From positions 1 through 64,000 of the forward strand of contig CAYYYP010000003.1 in assembly GCA_964475985.1 (NCBI GenBank): DNA of 64,000 nucleotides, in the 5' to 3' direction. Positions 35,509-43,849 of this stretch are shown in pieces (positions within the stretch are counted from its first letter, which is position 1; each line of letters starts with the position of its first letter). The notes below the pieces were generated by a model. It searched no databases. It saw only the letters and a program-made list of their open reading frames with translations, and was not told the DNA's origin. The translations under genes and the position numbers were made by a program. This DNA comes from CAYYYP01 sp964475985 (GTDB lineage: Bacteria; Bdellovibrionota; UBA1018; CAYHWW01).

Positions 35509-36554
35509 AAATTCTAGTAACCGGTGGAGCCGGTTTCATCGGCTCTCATATTGTTGACGGTCTCCTTGCTTTGAAGCATGAGGTAACCATTTACGATAAT
35601 TTTTCAACGGGGCGAATGGATAATCTGCCCGCAGAAGCCCTGGCAAGAGGTCAGCTTAAGATCATTAAGGGCGATATTTTGGATCAGAAGGCTTTTGTTC
35701 AAGCCTGTACAGGTCACGACGCGCTCTCCCATCAAGCGGCACAACTTGAAATTTTTCGTGGTGAGGAAGATCCCAAATATGATTTGGAAACCAACACCCT
35801 AGGGACCATCTACGCGTTGAAGGCAGCCGGCAGCGCGGGTATCCGAAAGATCGTGGTAGCATCATCCGCATGTGTGTACGGACAATTGCCATGTAAGGAC
35901 ACGCCTAGTTTAGAAACGGATCGCCTTCGTCCCAATTGGGCTTATGGAATAAGCAAATTGGCGGCAGAAAAATACTGTGAACTTCACGAGGACCTCACCG
36001 GAGCGAAGGTATTTTCTTTACGGTACGGTATCGTTTACGGTGAACGCGAGTGGTATCGGCGGGTTCTGACCCTTTTCGTGAAAAGGGCATTACTCGGAGA
36101 GCCTTTAGTCATATTTGGAAATGGCGAGCCCGTGAGGGATTTTGTGCATGTTTCGGATGTAGTCGCATTTCATAATGAATGTCTGCTCAACTGGGATGAC
36201 TCTAAGCCAGAACACCGAGTATTCAACGTAGGGTCAGGTAGGGCTACGTCGGTGGCCGAACTTGCTCAAGCCGTAAAGCTAGCTGCACAAAGGCTGGAAT
36301 TACCAGGTATTGACGTTATTCATGAGACGGTAAACGAAGGAAAATTCTCCCGGCTTGTTCCTGACAAAAGGCGAAATGTTTCTGAATTGAACGCTATGTA
36401 TCTAGATATTTCCAGGGCAAGAGCAGCTTTTGATTGGAGCCCTAAAATTGACCTTGAGGCAGGGTTGATAAAAAGCCTCTCTTGGGCACGCAATCATTTA
36501 AATCGATGGGATAAAATTAGATACTCAGACCTTCACGCTGATTCGCAGACGTAA
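35505..36554 (+). CDS. NAD-dependent sugar epimerase (UDP-glucose 4-epimerase-like)
   Basis: 349 residues, extended SDR: ILVTGGAGFIGSHIVDGLL at 3-21, DNFSTGRMDNLP, GDILD, HQAAQLEIFRGEEDPKYDLETNTLGT, SSACVYG, catalytic YGISK in NWAYGISKLAAEKYC, and NGEPVRDFVHVSDV. GalE-like, but the exact sugar is unclear. The ATG overlaps the ATP-grasp stop (ATGA), so the two are coupled. The 3' end overlaps the convergent methyltransferase by 22 bases. Confidence 0.82.
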   Translation: MKILVTGGAGFIGSHIVDGLLALKHEVTIYDNFSTGRMDNLPAEALARGQLKIIKGDILDQKAFVQACTGHDALSHQAAQLEIFRGEEDPKYDLETNTLGTIYALKAAGSAGIRKIVVASSACVYGQLPCKDTPSLETDRLRPNWAYGISKLAAEKYCELHEDLTGAKVFSLRYGIVYGEREWYRRVLTLFVKRALLGEPLVIFGNGEPVRDFVHVSDVVAFHNECLLNWDDSKPEHRVFNVGSGRATSVAELAQAVKLAAQRLELPGIDVIHETVNEGKFSRLVPDKRRNVSELNAMYLDISRARAAFDWSPKIDLEAGLIKSLSWARNHLNRWDKIRYSDLHADSQT

Positions 36555-37330
36555 AAAATTTCGGAACTCAGTTCCGGAAGGTCCTGTCCCATTCTTATGT
36601 AGGCGTCCATCAGCTCATCGCTCCACTGCTCCTCAAGCTGGCGATTAGACAAAGGCTTAACCATGATTCCCCCGAAGTGGAGGATTTTATATCCGGCCTC
36701 TCGAATATGGTCGCTAAGAAGTTCTGGCGTATAAATACGTTGGTGGCCTACGAGCTGATCCTGACTGTTTAAATCTGTACGTCGGGAAAGGAGGCCCAAC
36801 TGAACCCCTGCATATCTATGCAACGAATTGGCATTCGGCACCAAAGCAAAAAGCCGGCCCTGAGGCTTTAGCAAAGTACGATATTTTTTTAAGACGCCGA
36901 CGGGATCATCTAGATGTTCAAGGACATGGGCCATAAAAATAGCGTCGTAACGAACCTCAGACGAAAAATTCTCAAAAAGCCCATGATGGAAACTTACCTT
37001 CTCCAATTCCGATAAAGGAAACCGGCGTTTGGTTTGCCCCAAAAAGGTCAGAGAACCATCCAAAACATGCAGGTGCCCAAAGTGTTTCATTAATTTCGAG
37101 CTCATGGTGCCGTCAGCGCACCCCAGCTCCAACGCTACGCTGTCACGGGTTTCCGGAAAAAACCGTTGCATGAATGCAACGGCCGCATTGGCTTTTTTCT
37201 CATAAAGCCTCTCCCAATGATCTATGACATTTGTTCCATAGACGGTGGCAATCTTCTCAAGCATTGCATTTGTAGCCCCTTGGTCGTGGTTTTCGGTGCT
37301 GATTTCCTCAGAGATTTCCTCTATGGTCAT
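36533..37330 (-). CDS. Class I SAM-dependent methyltransferase
   Basis: About 265 residues. VALELGCADGTMSSKLMKHF is SAM motif I, LHVLDGSLTFLG motif II, and YDAIFMAHVLEHLDDPVGVLKKYRTLLKPQGRLFALVPNA the post-I region; typical of glycan-locus methyltransferases. ATG 37330 gives a start only 4 bases from that of the divergent HAD gene; ATG 37264 has AGGGG about 11 bases upstream and would free a promoter region, so the shorter form is a real alternative. It overlaps the convergent epimerase by 22 bases. Confidence 0.78.
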   Translation of the reverse strand: MTIEEISEEISTENHDQGATNAMLEKIATVYGTNVIDHWERLYEKKANAAVAFMQRFFPETRDSVALELGCADGTMSSKLMKHFGHLHVLDGSLTFLGQTKRRFPLSELEKVSFHHGLFENFSSEVRYDAIFMAHVLEHLDDPVGVLKKYRTLLKPQGRLFALVPNANSLHRYAGVQLGLLSRRTDLNSQDQLVGHQRIYTPELLSDHIREAGYKILHFGGIMVKPLSNRQLEEQWSDELMDAYIRMGQDLPELSSEIFYVCESA

Positions 37331-37334
37331 AATA

Positions 37335-38027
37335 ATGTTTCTCTTAGATCTGGATGGGCCCATTCTCAACGTGAAAGAAAAGTATTTTTGGGTCTATCGC
37401 ACCACGGTCGATTCCTTAGGCTTGGGGCCAACGCTAGCCTGCGAAGAGTTTTGGAATCTGAAGCGTGAGGGCGCACCCATGGAAGTCATTTTAAGTCCTT
37501 GCGCGACTGAAGGGTTCGTTGGGTTTCAGCGAGAATGGAAAAAAAGGATAGAAGGCCTTGAAGCCCTTGCTAAGGATTCATTGACCACAAATATTTGCGA
37601 CACTCTAGCTTACCTAAAAACCCAAGATGATATTGTCCTAGTAACTTTACGTCATCATAGAGATACGCTGATGCAGCAGCTTCATAATTTCGGGTTATTG
37701 CGATATTTTACTCAGATATTGTCCCCTGAGCCCAAACACTTTGCGGCAATTCCTGACCGAAGCGAAAACTGGAGAATAAAGGTCGCATTAGTCGAGGAAA
37801 ACCTCAAACTCAGCGGGCAACAAACGAACTATTTTATTGGTGATATGGCGACGGACATCCTTGCCGGCAAAGCGCTGGGGACAAAGACGATTGGCGTGAC
37901 AAGTGGTATGCGGTCTCATCTGCACCTTGCAAAACTGGATCCCGACTTCCTCCTGACGGACCTGTGTGAGTTGCCAGCAATACTTTCAAAGGTGGCTGAA
38001 CCAGCCCCTTTTTTTCAAGAGATCTAA
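37335..38027 (+). CDS. HAD-superfamily hydrolase
   Basis: About 230 residues. Motif I is MFLLDLDGPIL (D5, D7), motif II the Thr in LVTLRHHRDTL, motif III Lys in the region before motif IV, and motif IV YFIGDMATDILAGK. The helical cap lies between motifs I and II. A sugar-phosphate phosphatase role is likely in this locus but not shown. ATG 37335 is adjacent to motif I; an ATG at 37323 would add four residues. No Shine-Dalgarno is evident. The 3' end overlaps the convergent glycosyltransferase by 42 bases. Confidence 0.8.
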   Translation: MFLLDLDGPILNVKEKYFWVYRTTVDSLGLGPTLACEEFWNLKREGAPMEVILSPCATEGFVGFQREWKKRIEGLEALAKDSLTTNICDTLAYLKTQDDIVLVTLRHHRDTLMQQLHNFGLLRYFTQILSPEPKHFAAIPDRSENWRIKVALVEENLKLSGQQTNYFIGDMATDILAGKALGTKTIGVTSGMRSHLHLAKLDPDFLLTDLCELPAILSKVAEPAPFFQEI

Positions 38028-39143
38028 GAACTCCTGGGCACGATGATCGAAGGTATGCTCGTTCAAACAGCGTCTTTTCCCCCGTTCAGCGATCATCCGC
38101 ATTTCGGCTGGGTGATTGAATAAGTAGCGTACTTTTTCGGCGCACTCTTCCACCGAGGAATAGCTTACAATTTCTTGATCCACTTCAAAGAGCTCACTTA
38201 AGTTTTTTTTGTGGTCCGTGATTAAACATGCTCCGGTGCCGGTGGCTTCAAAAAGTCGATGGTTTCCGGCGAAGTCGCCCGAGTGATCAATATGAAAATT
38301 AAGACAAGCTTCATTTGCGGAAAGTAGGTCCAGAAGTTCAAAACCATATTTTGGTTTTTGGAAATACCGAGAAAGCTCCCTAAGTGGTTTGCTGAGCGGT
38401 TCAATGGATTTCCACGGCAAGAACTTAGAGGTCATTTGGCCCGGTACAAGGGGTACCTTAGAAATCGTGGATGCTGCACGTCCTAGAGCCTTTTTCAAAA
38501 AAAGCTTATATAGGTTTGGTTTAGCGGAATAAATCCCGACCGGGATGCATTCCGCTTTCATCATTTCTAGAAATCGGATTCTGCCCTCATGGAATCCGTC
38601 TCCCTGTAGGAGGGAGCCCGCAAAAATTAAGCGCTTGGTTCGATCTTTAGGCGAATGGGCCAAAGTGTTCGATGTGATGTATTCCAAAGGAAAGCCATGG
38701 TGTAACAAATCTGAATCAACGCCTTTTTGCCGAAGTTCGCCGACAGTCCTAGGGTTACAGGTCAACACCAAATCACAAACCTTGTATTTCTCTAAATCAA
38801 GTTCGGAAAAGGGTGCCCCCGACCATCCGACTAACCGAAAATTTCTATTCTTGAGACGCAGCTCGTGTTTGATCTCTTTAAGCCAACGCAAGGGCAAAGG
38901 GCCCAGTCCTTGGGCTAAGAGAATGTCCGGCGCTAAGTCCAAACATTTTTGAAATAACTTTTTTGCTTCGTTGACCGAAGGATTCGTTAAATGAGTCTGT
39001 GCGGGCATCCCAAGTCGGTTCATGGCCAAAGAAAAAAAATTAGACCATCCAAAACCAAGTTTCAAAAGCTCAGATTCGGAACGAAGGCCGTTGGGAACTG
39101 AATTTAGAAAACTTTCGTAGACGGAAAAAAGATGCAGAATCAT
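37986..39143 (-). CDS. CgeB-like glycosyltransferase (GT-B)
   Basis: 385 residues. The N-terminal half has DILLAQGLGPLPLRWLKEIK and RLVGWSGAPFSELDLEKYKVCDLVLTCNPRTVGELRQ, and the C-terminal half ends with GNHRLFEATGTGACLITDHKKNLSELFEVDQEIVSY-type sequence, the hallmark of the Glyco_trans_1_2/CgeB family. These often glycosylate surface or spore glycans. The start codon is overlapped by the nitrilase stop (4 bases, ATGA), so the two genes are coupled. The tail overlaps the convergent HAD gene. Confidence 0.8.
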   Translation of the reverse strand: MILHLFSVYESFLNSVPNGLRSESELLKLGFGWSNFFSLAMNRLGMPAQTHLTNPSVNEAKKLFQKCLDLAPDILLAQGLGPLPLRWLKEIKHELRLKNRNFRLVGWSGAPFSELDLEKYKVCDLVLTCNPRTVGELRQKGVDSDLLHHGFPLEYITSNTLAHSPKDRTKRLIFAGSLLQGDGFHEGRIRFLEMMKAECIPVGIYSAKPNLYKLFLKKALGRAASTISKVPLVPGQMTSKFLPWKSIEPLSKPLRELSRYFQKPKYGFELLDLLSANEACLNFHIDHSGDFAGNHRLFEATGTGACLITDHKKNLSELFEVDQEIVSYSSVEECAEKVRYLFNHPAEMRMIAERGKRRCLNEHTFDHRAQEFLDLLKKRGWFSHL

Positions 39144-39979
39144 GGTTTAGGGAAAAGCTTTGGAATGCCAGAAATTTTGATTTTCCGATTTTTTAGCGCA
39201 GGTAGCATATGGCGAATCTCTTCTAGCTTCGAGACGTCAATTTTAGCCAATACGATTCCAACCCCGCTCGAACGTTCCTGCAGGACTTCTCCCCATGGAT
39301 TTACAATCCGGGCATGTCCGTAGGTCATTTGGCCAGGGAAGGCAGATCCAGTTTGGGCCGCGGCAACCAAGTACGCTTGATTTTCGATTGCGCGTGCGCG
39401 GGTCAGCACGTCCCAATGGGCTTTACCGGTGAACGCCGTGAAGGCCGACGGCGCAAAAAAAATGTGAACATCGTGTTTTGCCATAATCCGATAGAGCTCG
39501 GGAAACCGAAGGTCATAACAAATCGAAAGGCCAAGTTTTCCGAAAGGGCTATCGGCGACGACGCATTGCTCGCCCGCAACGTAGGTGTCGGATTCCCTGG
39601 TCCGTAGTTTTCCCTTAAGGTTCGCATCAAATAAATGCATTTTATCGTACTTCGCCGCAAGTTTACCCTCTGGGGAAAAGAGAAAACTTGTATTTGTGGC
39701 ACGGTTTGGCGTGCCAGATTTTATTAGCGGCACGGTTCCACCGTGTAGCCAAACATTGTATTTTTTGGCCCAGTCCTTTAGAACCTTGACCGTGTGCGCC
39801 GCCTCGGATTTTGCGTAACGGAGCAATTCAGTTTTTTGGGCGGTAAAAAAAGAAAAATATTCAGGCAACGCCACGAGGCCAGCATTTGCTTTGACGGCCT
39901 TAATAATCAAACGTTCCGCTTGGGTAAGGTTTTTGATTTTGTCGGCGGTGGAGTTCATTTGCAGAGCTGCAACGTACAT
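39140..39979 (-). CDS. Carbon-nitrogen hydrolase (nitrilase superfamily)
   Basis: 279 residues. The catalytic Glu-Lys-Cys triad is visible: E40 in LVALPEYFSFF, Lys in AKYDKMHLFD at about 112, and Cys in LSICYDLRFPELYR at about 150. This is the Nit1/Nit2-like branch, whose known members are amidases such as deaminated glutathione amidase. It is the first gene of a two-gene minus-strand unit with the CgeB-like glycosyltransferase (4-base overlap), so it may have a glycan-linked substrate. Divergent from the GT-C gene at 40084. Confidence 0.88.
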   Translation of the reverse strand: MYVAALQMNSTADKIKNLTQAERLIIKAVKANAGLVALPEYFSFFTAQKTELLRYAKSEAAHTVKVLKDWAKKYNVWLHGGTVPLIKSGTPNRATNTSFLFSPEGKLAAKYDKMHLFDANLKGKLRTRESDTYVAGEQCVVADSPFGKLGLSICYDLRFPELYRIMAKHDVHIFFAPSAFTAFTGKAHWDVLTRARAIENQAYLVAAAQTGSAFPGQMTYGHARIVNPWGEVLQERSSGVGIVLAKIDVSKLEEIRHMLPALKNRKIKISGIPKLFPKP

Positions 39980-40083
39980 AGTTGAGCCTTATAGTTCATT
40001 TCTGAGCATGTAAACTCCTACGGCTTGCGGTAAGGACAAATGCGGTAAAGTCTGCCATACCGAAAAAAACTGGGGAGCCACCG

Positions 40084-41625
40084 TTGTTTCGCATCACACT
40101 CTCGATATTTGTTTTCGCATTCCTGCTTTTTCGGCCCTATCAGTATCAAGCGGCCGGTCCTTTCTACGGTGGGGATGATTATTCTTACTTCGCCTATTCC
40201 ACCTCCTTTGCATTTTTAGAATTTCCTTCATTTCAGAAAGAGTTTGTGGATGAAGCAAATATACCTCCTTTGAGTCGGGTGGGGCCCGGTCTTATGGCGC
40301 TTCCCTTTGTCGCTGCGTTCTCGCTCATTGACCGAATTCAGAATAGGCCTATCGTTGAGGTCCGAACCCGCGAAAATATTCCGCAAAGTTGGGCAGCTTT
40401 TGGCGCAGTACTAGCGGCGGGATTTTTTCTTTGGATGAGCTGTTACCTTATTTTTCAAGGGCTCCGCTTATTTGTTAGCGATAAAGTCGCATCAATGGCC
40501 GTAATTTTAACGGTAATTTTGCAAGGCACTCCGCTTTACGCTTACCGGCGGCCGGTCTTTTCGCACGTTTACGAGCTTTTTCTGCAAAGCTTGTTTTTTT
40601 TCCTGTTCACCCGGAAGGCCGCCTCTCATTTAAAAACCCCTCGGGCATTCTATGATCATGGTCTGGGTGAAGTCGCTGCGGTAGTGCTTGTTTCCACCTT
40701 CACCTGTTTAGTGCGCCAAAATGGGCTTGTTTATGCGACGCTCTGGCCGGTTCTCATCCTAAGCTATGAAAATGGACGTCTGCGCTTCAAACACTTTAAA
40801 AAAGTGACGGCAACTTTACTCTTAAGTTACGCACTTTATTCATTCATAAAATATTTTCCGTTCTATTGGGATCCCAAACCCTACGCCGCGGTCAACGCAC
40901 TTTTTGAGTCTTCAAGTTTTATGTTTAAGGTTGAAACGATTCGTTTTTACGCAGAAAGAAGTTTAACGATTTTTTTTGGAGTAGATTGGGGATTAGTTTT
41001 TACCGCGCCATTTTTAATTTTGGGAATTTTTGGTTTGATGCTCCGGAACCTGCCGGACCGTAAACTTTGGATTGGTTTGGCGCTGCCTTTGCTCGTCAAT
41101 ATCTACATCATCATCGTCTGGCGAGGTCAGGGAAGTTGGTATGGCTATCGCTACTTGCTCTTTGTCGCAATGCCGGTCCTAGCGCTCCCCTTCGGCTTTC
41201 TGTTAATGCACCTTCGCGTACGCCGTTCAACTCTTTTTTATTTTGCCTGCGCCCTGGGTATTTTTCCTCTAGTTTCAATGCTGATGTTTGAAGCGGGGCC
41301 GGGACTGTGGCTTGCCGTTTATAAAAACGAATATGGCGCTACGCCATGGACACACCCGACCTTTCAAAAGGCCGTTTGGTCTACGGTCTTCGCCACACCG
41401 AAAGACGCCATTTTTTATGTGGTCAAAGCAGGACCCTGCTACGTGGTCTACTTGTTAGCCCATGCCTTGGGTTTCGCTGCCGCACTGCCCGAAAAATTCT
41501 TAAAGGTTTATCCCTTCCTGGATAAAGAACTGATTCTTAAATCGCTCCTGATTTACGCACTACCTTGGGTGTTGTATTTAAAGCGTGGACGTAAATCGCT
41601 AAAGGCCTATGCCTCAACTTCATGA
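40084..41625 (+). CDS. GT-C-like polytopic membrane protein, 3
   Basis: 513 residues, roughly 12 membrane segments. The first loop has AAGPFYGGDDYSYFAYSTSFAF, with a DD pair where GT-C enzymes keep catalytic acidic residues. Later segments include QGTPLYAYRRPVFSHVYELFLQS and IVWRGQGSWYGYRYLLFVAMP. A membrane glycosyltransferase is likely, but no firm family signature was seen. The start is TTG 40084 with GGGGAG about seven bases upstream. Two TGCGGTAA repeats (40026-40033, 40041-40048) lie in the divergent upstream gap. It leads the WbpE/WbpB-like genes. Confidence 0.6.
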   Translation: MFRITLSIFVFAFLLFRPYQYQAAGPFYGGDDYSYFAYSTSFAFLEFPSFQKEFVDEANIPPLSRVGPGLMALPFVAAFSLIDRIQNRPIVEVRTRENIPQSWAAFGAVLAAGFFLWMSCYLIFQGLRLFVSDKVASMAVILTVILQGTPLYAYRRPVFSHVYELFLQSLFFFLFTRKAASHLKTPRAFYDHGLGEVAAVVLVSTFTCLVRQNGLVYATLWPVLILSYENGRLRFKHFKKVTATLLLSYALYSFIKYFPFYWDPKPYAAVNALFESSSFMFKVETIRFYAERSLTIFFGVDWGLVFTAPFLILGIFGLMLRNLPDRKLWIGLALPLLVNIYIIIVWRGQGSWYGYRYLLFVAMPVLALPFGFLLMHLRVRRSTLFYFACALGIFPLVSMLMFEAGPGLWLAVYKNEYGATPWTHPTFQKAVWSTVFATPKDAIFYVVKAGPCYVVYLLAHALGFAAALPEKFLKVYPFLDKELILKSLLIYALPWVLYLKRGRKSLKAYASTS

Positions 41626-41642
41626 AATGGTAGCTTGACCCG

Positions 41643-42791
41643 ATGGAAAAAATTCGATTCCAAGACCTCAACAGATTGCATGAAAGCGTCAAACCGGCGC
41701 TGACGTCGGCGTTTGAAAAAGTCCTTGAATCTAGTGCCTTCATCCAAGGTCCTTTCGTAGCAGGCTTCGAAGCGGAATTTGCAAATTTTACGGGTGCAAA
41801 ACACTGTCTTGGCGTCGCAAACGGGACGGATGCCATCGAAATAGTATTAGAAGCTTTAGGAATTGGTGAGGGAGACCTTGTTCTTTTGCCTTCCCTTACG
41901 TTTACCGCTACGGCAGAAGCCGTTGTCCGGGCTAAGGCGGTTCCGGTTTTTGCCGACGTCGATGCCGACACACTTTGCGCTGAAGTGAAGCATTACCAAG
42001 CGGCTTTAAGTCAGGCGAGAAATCAGCACCCCGGTCTTAAGCCCAAGGCTCTGATTTTGGTTCACCTCCACGGCCGAGTTTTGAATCCGGAGCCCCTTAT
42101 GGAATGGGCGGCGCAGGAAAACCTTGAGGTGATTGAGGACTGCGCCCAGGCCCACGGTGCGTGGGTTTCCGACCAGCATGCGGGCACGTTTGGTGCGGCC
42201 GGAACTTTCAGCTTTTATCCGGGAAAAAATTTAGGTGCGCTCGGAGATGCCGGAGCTATCATTACAAACTCCGACGCCCTTGCGCAAAAAGTCCGCTTGT
42301 TAAGGGATCACGGCCGAACCCAAAAGTATTTCCATGAGGCGGTAGGTCGCAACTCAAGGCTTGATGGGCTTCAGGCGGCGTTTTTAAGCGTAAAACTGAA
42401 ATCACTTCCCGAGTGGACGAGGCGTCGGCAGGATATAGCAAAACGGTATCACGAATTGTTAACCTCAGTTTCTGGGTTGATGCTTCCGCCCCTGGAACCT
42501 CAAACGAAATCTCACGTATTTCATAACTTCGTCATCAAGGTTACGGCGCCCCAAAAAAACCGGGATGGGCTCAAAACTTGGCTTCAAGAACGTGGGATTG
42601 AGACCGGCATCCACTATCCCCTGGGCTTGCATGAACAACCGGCTTACAAGGACTTTACAATGGGAGCCCTTGCGAGCACGGAAAAGAGTGTAAAAGAGAT
42701 TTTGAGCCTTCCCATTGATCCATTCCTGGACGACAACCAGATTCAAAGAGTAAGCGTTGAAGTCAGGAACTATATGGGGAGCAAAGGATAA
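41643..42791 (+). CDS. DegT/DnrJ/EryC1-type sugar aminotransferase (WbpE-like)
   Basis: 382 residues. PLP-dependent transamination of a keto-sugar nucleotide. Conserved features: GVANGTDAIEIVLEALG (61-64 GTDA), LLPSLTFTATAEAVV, FADVD, D166 in VIEDCAQAHGA, and the Schiff-base Lys195 in SFYPGKNLGALGDAG. The next gene is a WlbA/WbpB-like dehydrogenase, a pairing known from UDP-2,3-diacetamido-2,3-dideoxy-glucuronic acid synthesis, where WbpE makes the 3-amino sugar. It follows the GT-C gene by 17 bases and precedes the dehydrogenase by 2 bases. No obvious Shine-Dalgarno. Confidence 0.88.
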   Translation: MEKIRFQDLNRLHESVKPALTSAFEKVLESSAFIQGPFVAGFEAEFANFTGAKHCLGVANGTDAIEIVLEALGIGEGDLVLLPSLTFTATAEAVVRAKAVPVFADVDADTLCAEVKHYQAALSQARNQHPGLKPKALILVHLHGRVLNPEPLMEWAAQENLEVIEDCAQAHGAWVSDQHAGTFGAAGTFSFYPGKNLGALGDAGAIITNSDALAQKVRLLRDHGRTQKYFHEAVGRNSRLDGLQAAFLSVKLKSLPEWTRRRQDIAKRYHELLTSVSGLMLPPLEPQTKSHVFHNFVIKVTAPQKNRDGLKTWLQERGIETGIHYPLGLHEQPAYKDFTMGALASTEKSVKEILSLPIDPFLDDNQIQRVSVEVRNYMGSKG

Positions 42792-42793
42792 TC

Positions 42794-43849
42794 ATGGGTG
42801 TTTTACGTTTTGCAATCATTGGGTGCGGCCGGATCGCGCCTCGCCATGCCGAGAGTTTGCAGAAGATTGAAGGCGTAAAACTTGTTGCCTGTGCTGATGT
42901 CAATCAAGACCGTTTAAATTCATTTTCAAAAAAATATTCGCTAAAGGAATTTTCCTCCATTCAGGACCTTTTGGATTGGGGACAGTTCGACGTGGCTTGC
43001 ATTTGTACCCCTAGCGGCATGCACGCCGATCATGCGATCCAGGTCATGCGCCAAGGCAAGCATGTAGTAGTAGAAAAGCCCATGGCGCTTCAACTGGAAG
43101 ATGCTGACCGCATGATTGAGACCTCAGAACAATTCAACGCGAGGCTCTTTGTCGTGAAGCAGAACCGTTTTAATTTGCCAGTTTTAGCCCTGCGCCAAGC
43201 GCTTGAGCAAAAAAGGTTTGGAAAATTAGTTTTGGGCACGGTGCGGGTGCGCTGGAGCCGCGACCAAAAATATTACGACCAAGATAGCTGGCGCGGGAAA
43301 TGGGCCCTGGATGGCGGAGTGTTCGCCAACCAAGTGAGTCACCATATTGACCTTCTGGAATGGTGCATGGGTGAAGTGGATACAGTGTTTTCCAAAACAG
43401 CCACCCAACTTGTGAATATTGAGTGCGAAGATACTGGCATAGCGATTCTAAAGTTTAAGTCCGGAGCCCTTGGCGTAGTGGAAGGTACCACTGCCGTACG
43501 GCCTAAAGATTTAGAGGGAAGTTTAAGCATATTAGGTGAAAAAGGAACGGTTGAAATCGGTGGATTTGCCGTGAATCAGATTCGCCATTTCAATTTCGTA
43601 GAACCCTTGGCGGAAGATGCCGACGTGGTAAAAAACTTTTCGACCAACCCGCCCAATGTCTACGGATTTGGGCATCTTAATTATTTGCAAAACGTGGTTG
43701 ATTCCCTAAGCCGTGGAACGGCCGCCCTGGTGGATGGGCTTGAAGGCAAAAAATCATTGCAGCTCATTTCGGCCATTTATTCCTCTGCGGAAACCGGCCG
43801 GGAAATCAAAGTGCACGATAATTCTCATCGCTGCCGATTAGGTCGCTAA
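42794..43849 (+). CDS. Gfo/Idh/MocA oxidoreductase (WbpB/WlbA-like)
   Basis: 351 residues. N-terminal Rossmann fold (FAIIGCGRIAPRHAESLQ), EKPMAL at about 97-102, and the C-terminal domain with ARLFVVKQNRFN, RWSRDQKYYDQDSWRGKW, DGGVFANQVSHHIDLLEW, the WlbA/WbpB pattern in UDP-GlcNAcA 3-dehydrogenases. Adjacent to its aminotransferase partner with a 2-base gap. It likely oxidises C3 of UDP-N-acetyl-glucosaminuronate; WbpA, the preceding enzyme, is not in the window. Overlaps the convergent GT-C gene by 4 bases. Confidence 0.85.
   Translation: MGVLRFAIIGCGRIAPRHAESLQKIEGVKLVACADVNQDRLNSFSKKYSLKEFSSIQDLLDWGQFDVACICTPSGMHADHAIQVMRQGKHVVVEKPMALQLEDADRMIETSEQFNARLFVVKQNRFNLPVLALRQALEQKRFGKLVLGTVRVRWSRDQKYYDQDSWRGKWALDGGVFANQVSHHIDLLEWCMGEVDTVFSKTATQLVNIECEDTGIAILKFKSGALGVVEGTTAVRPKDLEGSLSILGEKGTVEIGGFAVNQIRHFNFVEPLAEDADVVKNFSTNPPNVYGFGHLNYLQNVVDSLSRGTAALVDGLEGKKSLQLISAIYSSAETGREIKVHDNSHRCRLGR

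Noticed and set aside
40026..40048. Two TGCGGTAA copies 15 bases apart before the GT-C gene at 40084
   Set aside because: Two copies only and no dyad; could be operator sites but I see nothing more to support this.
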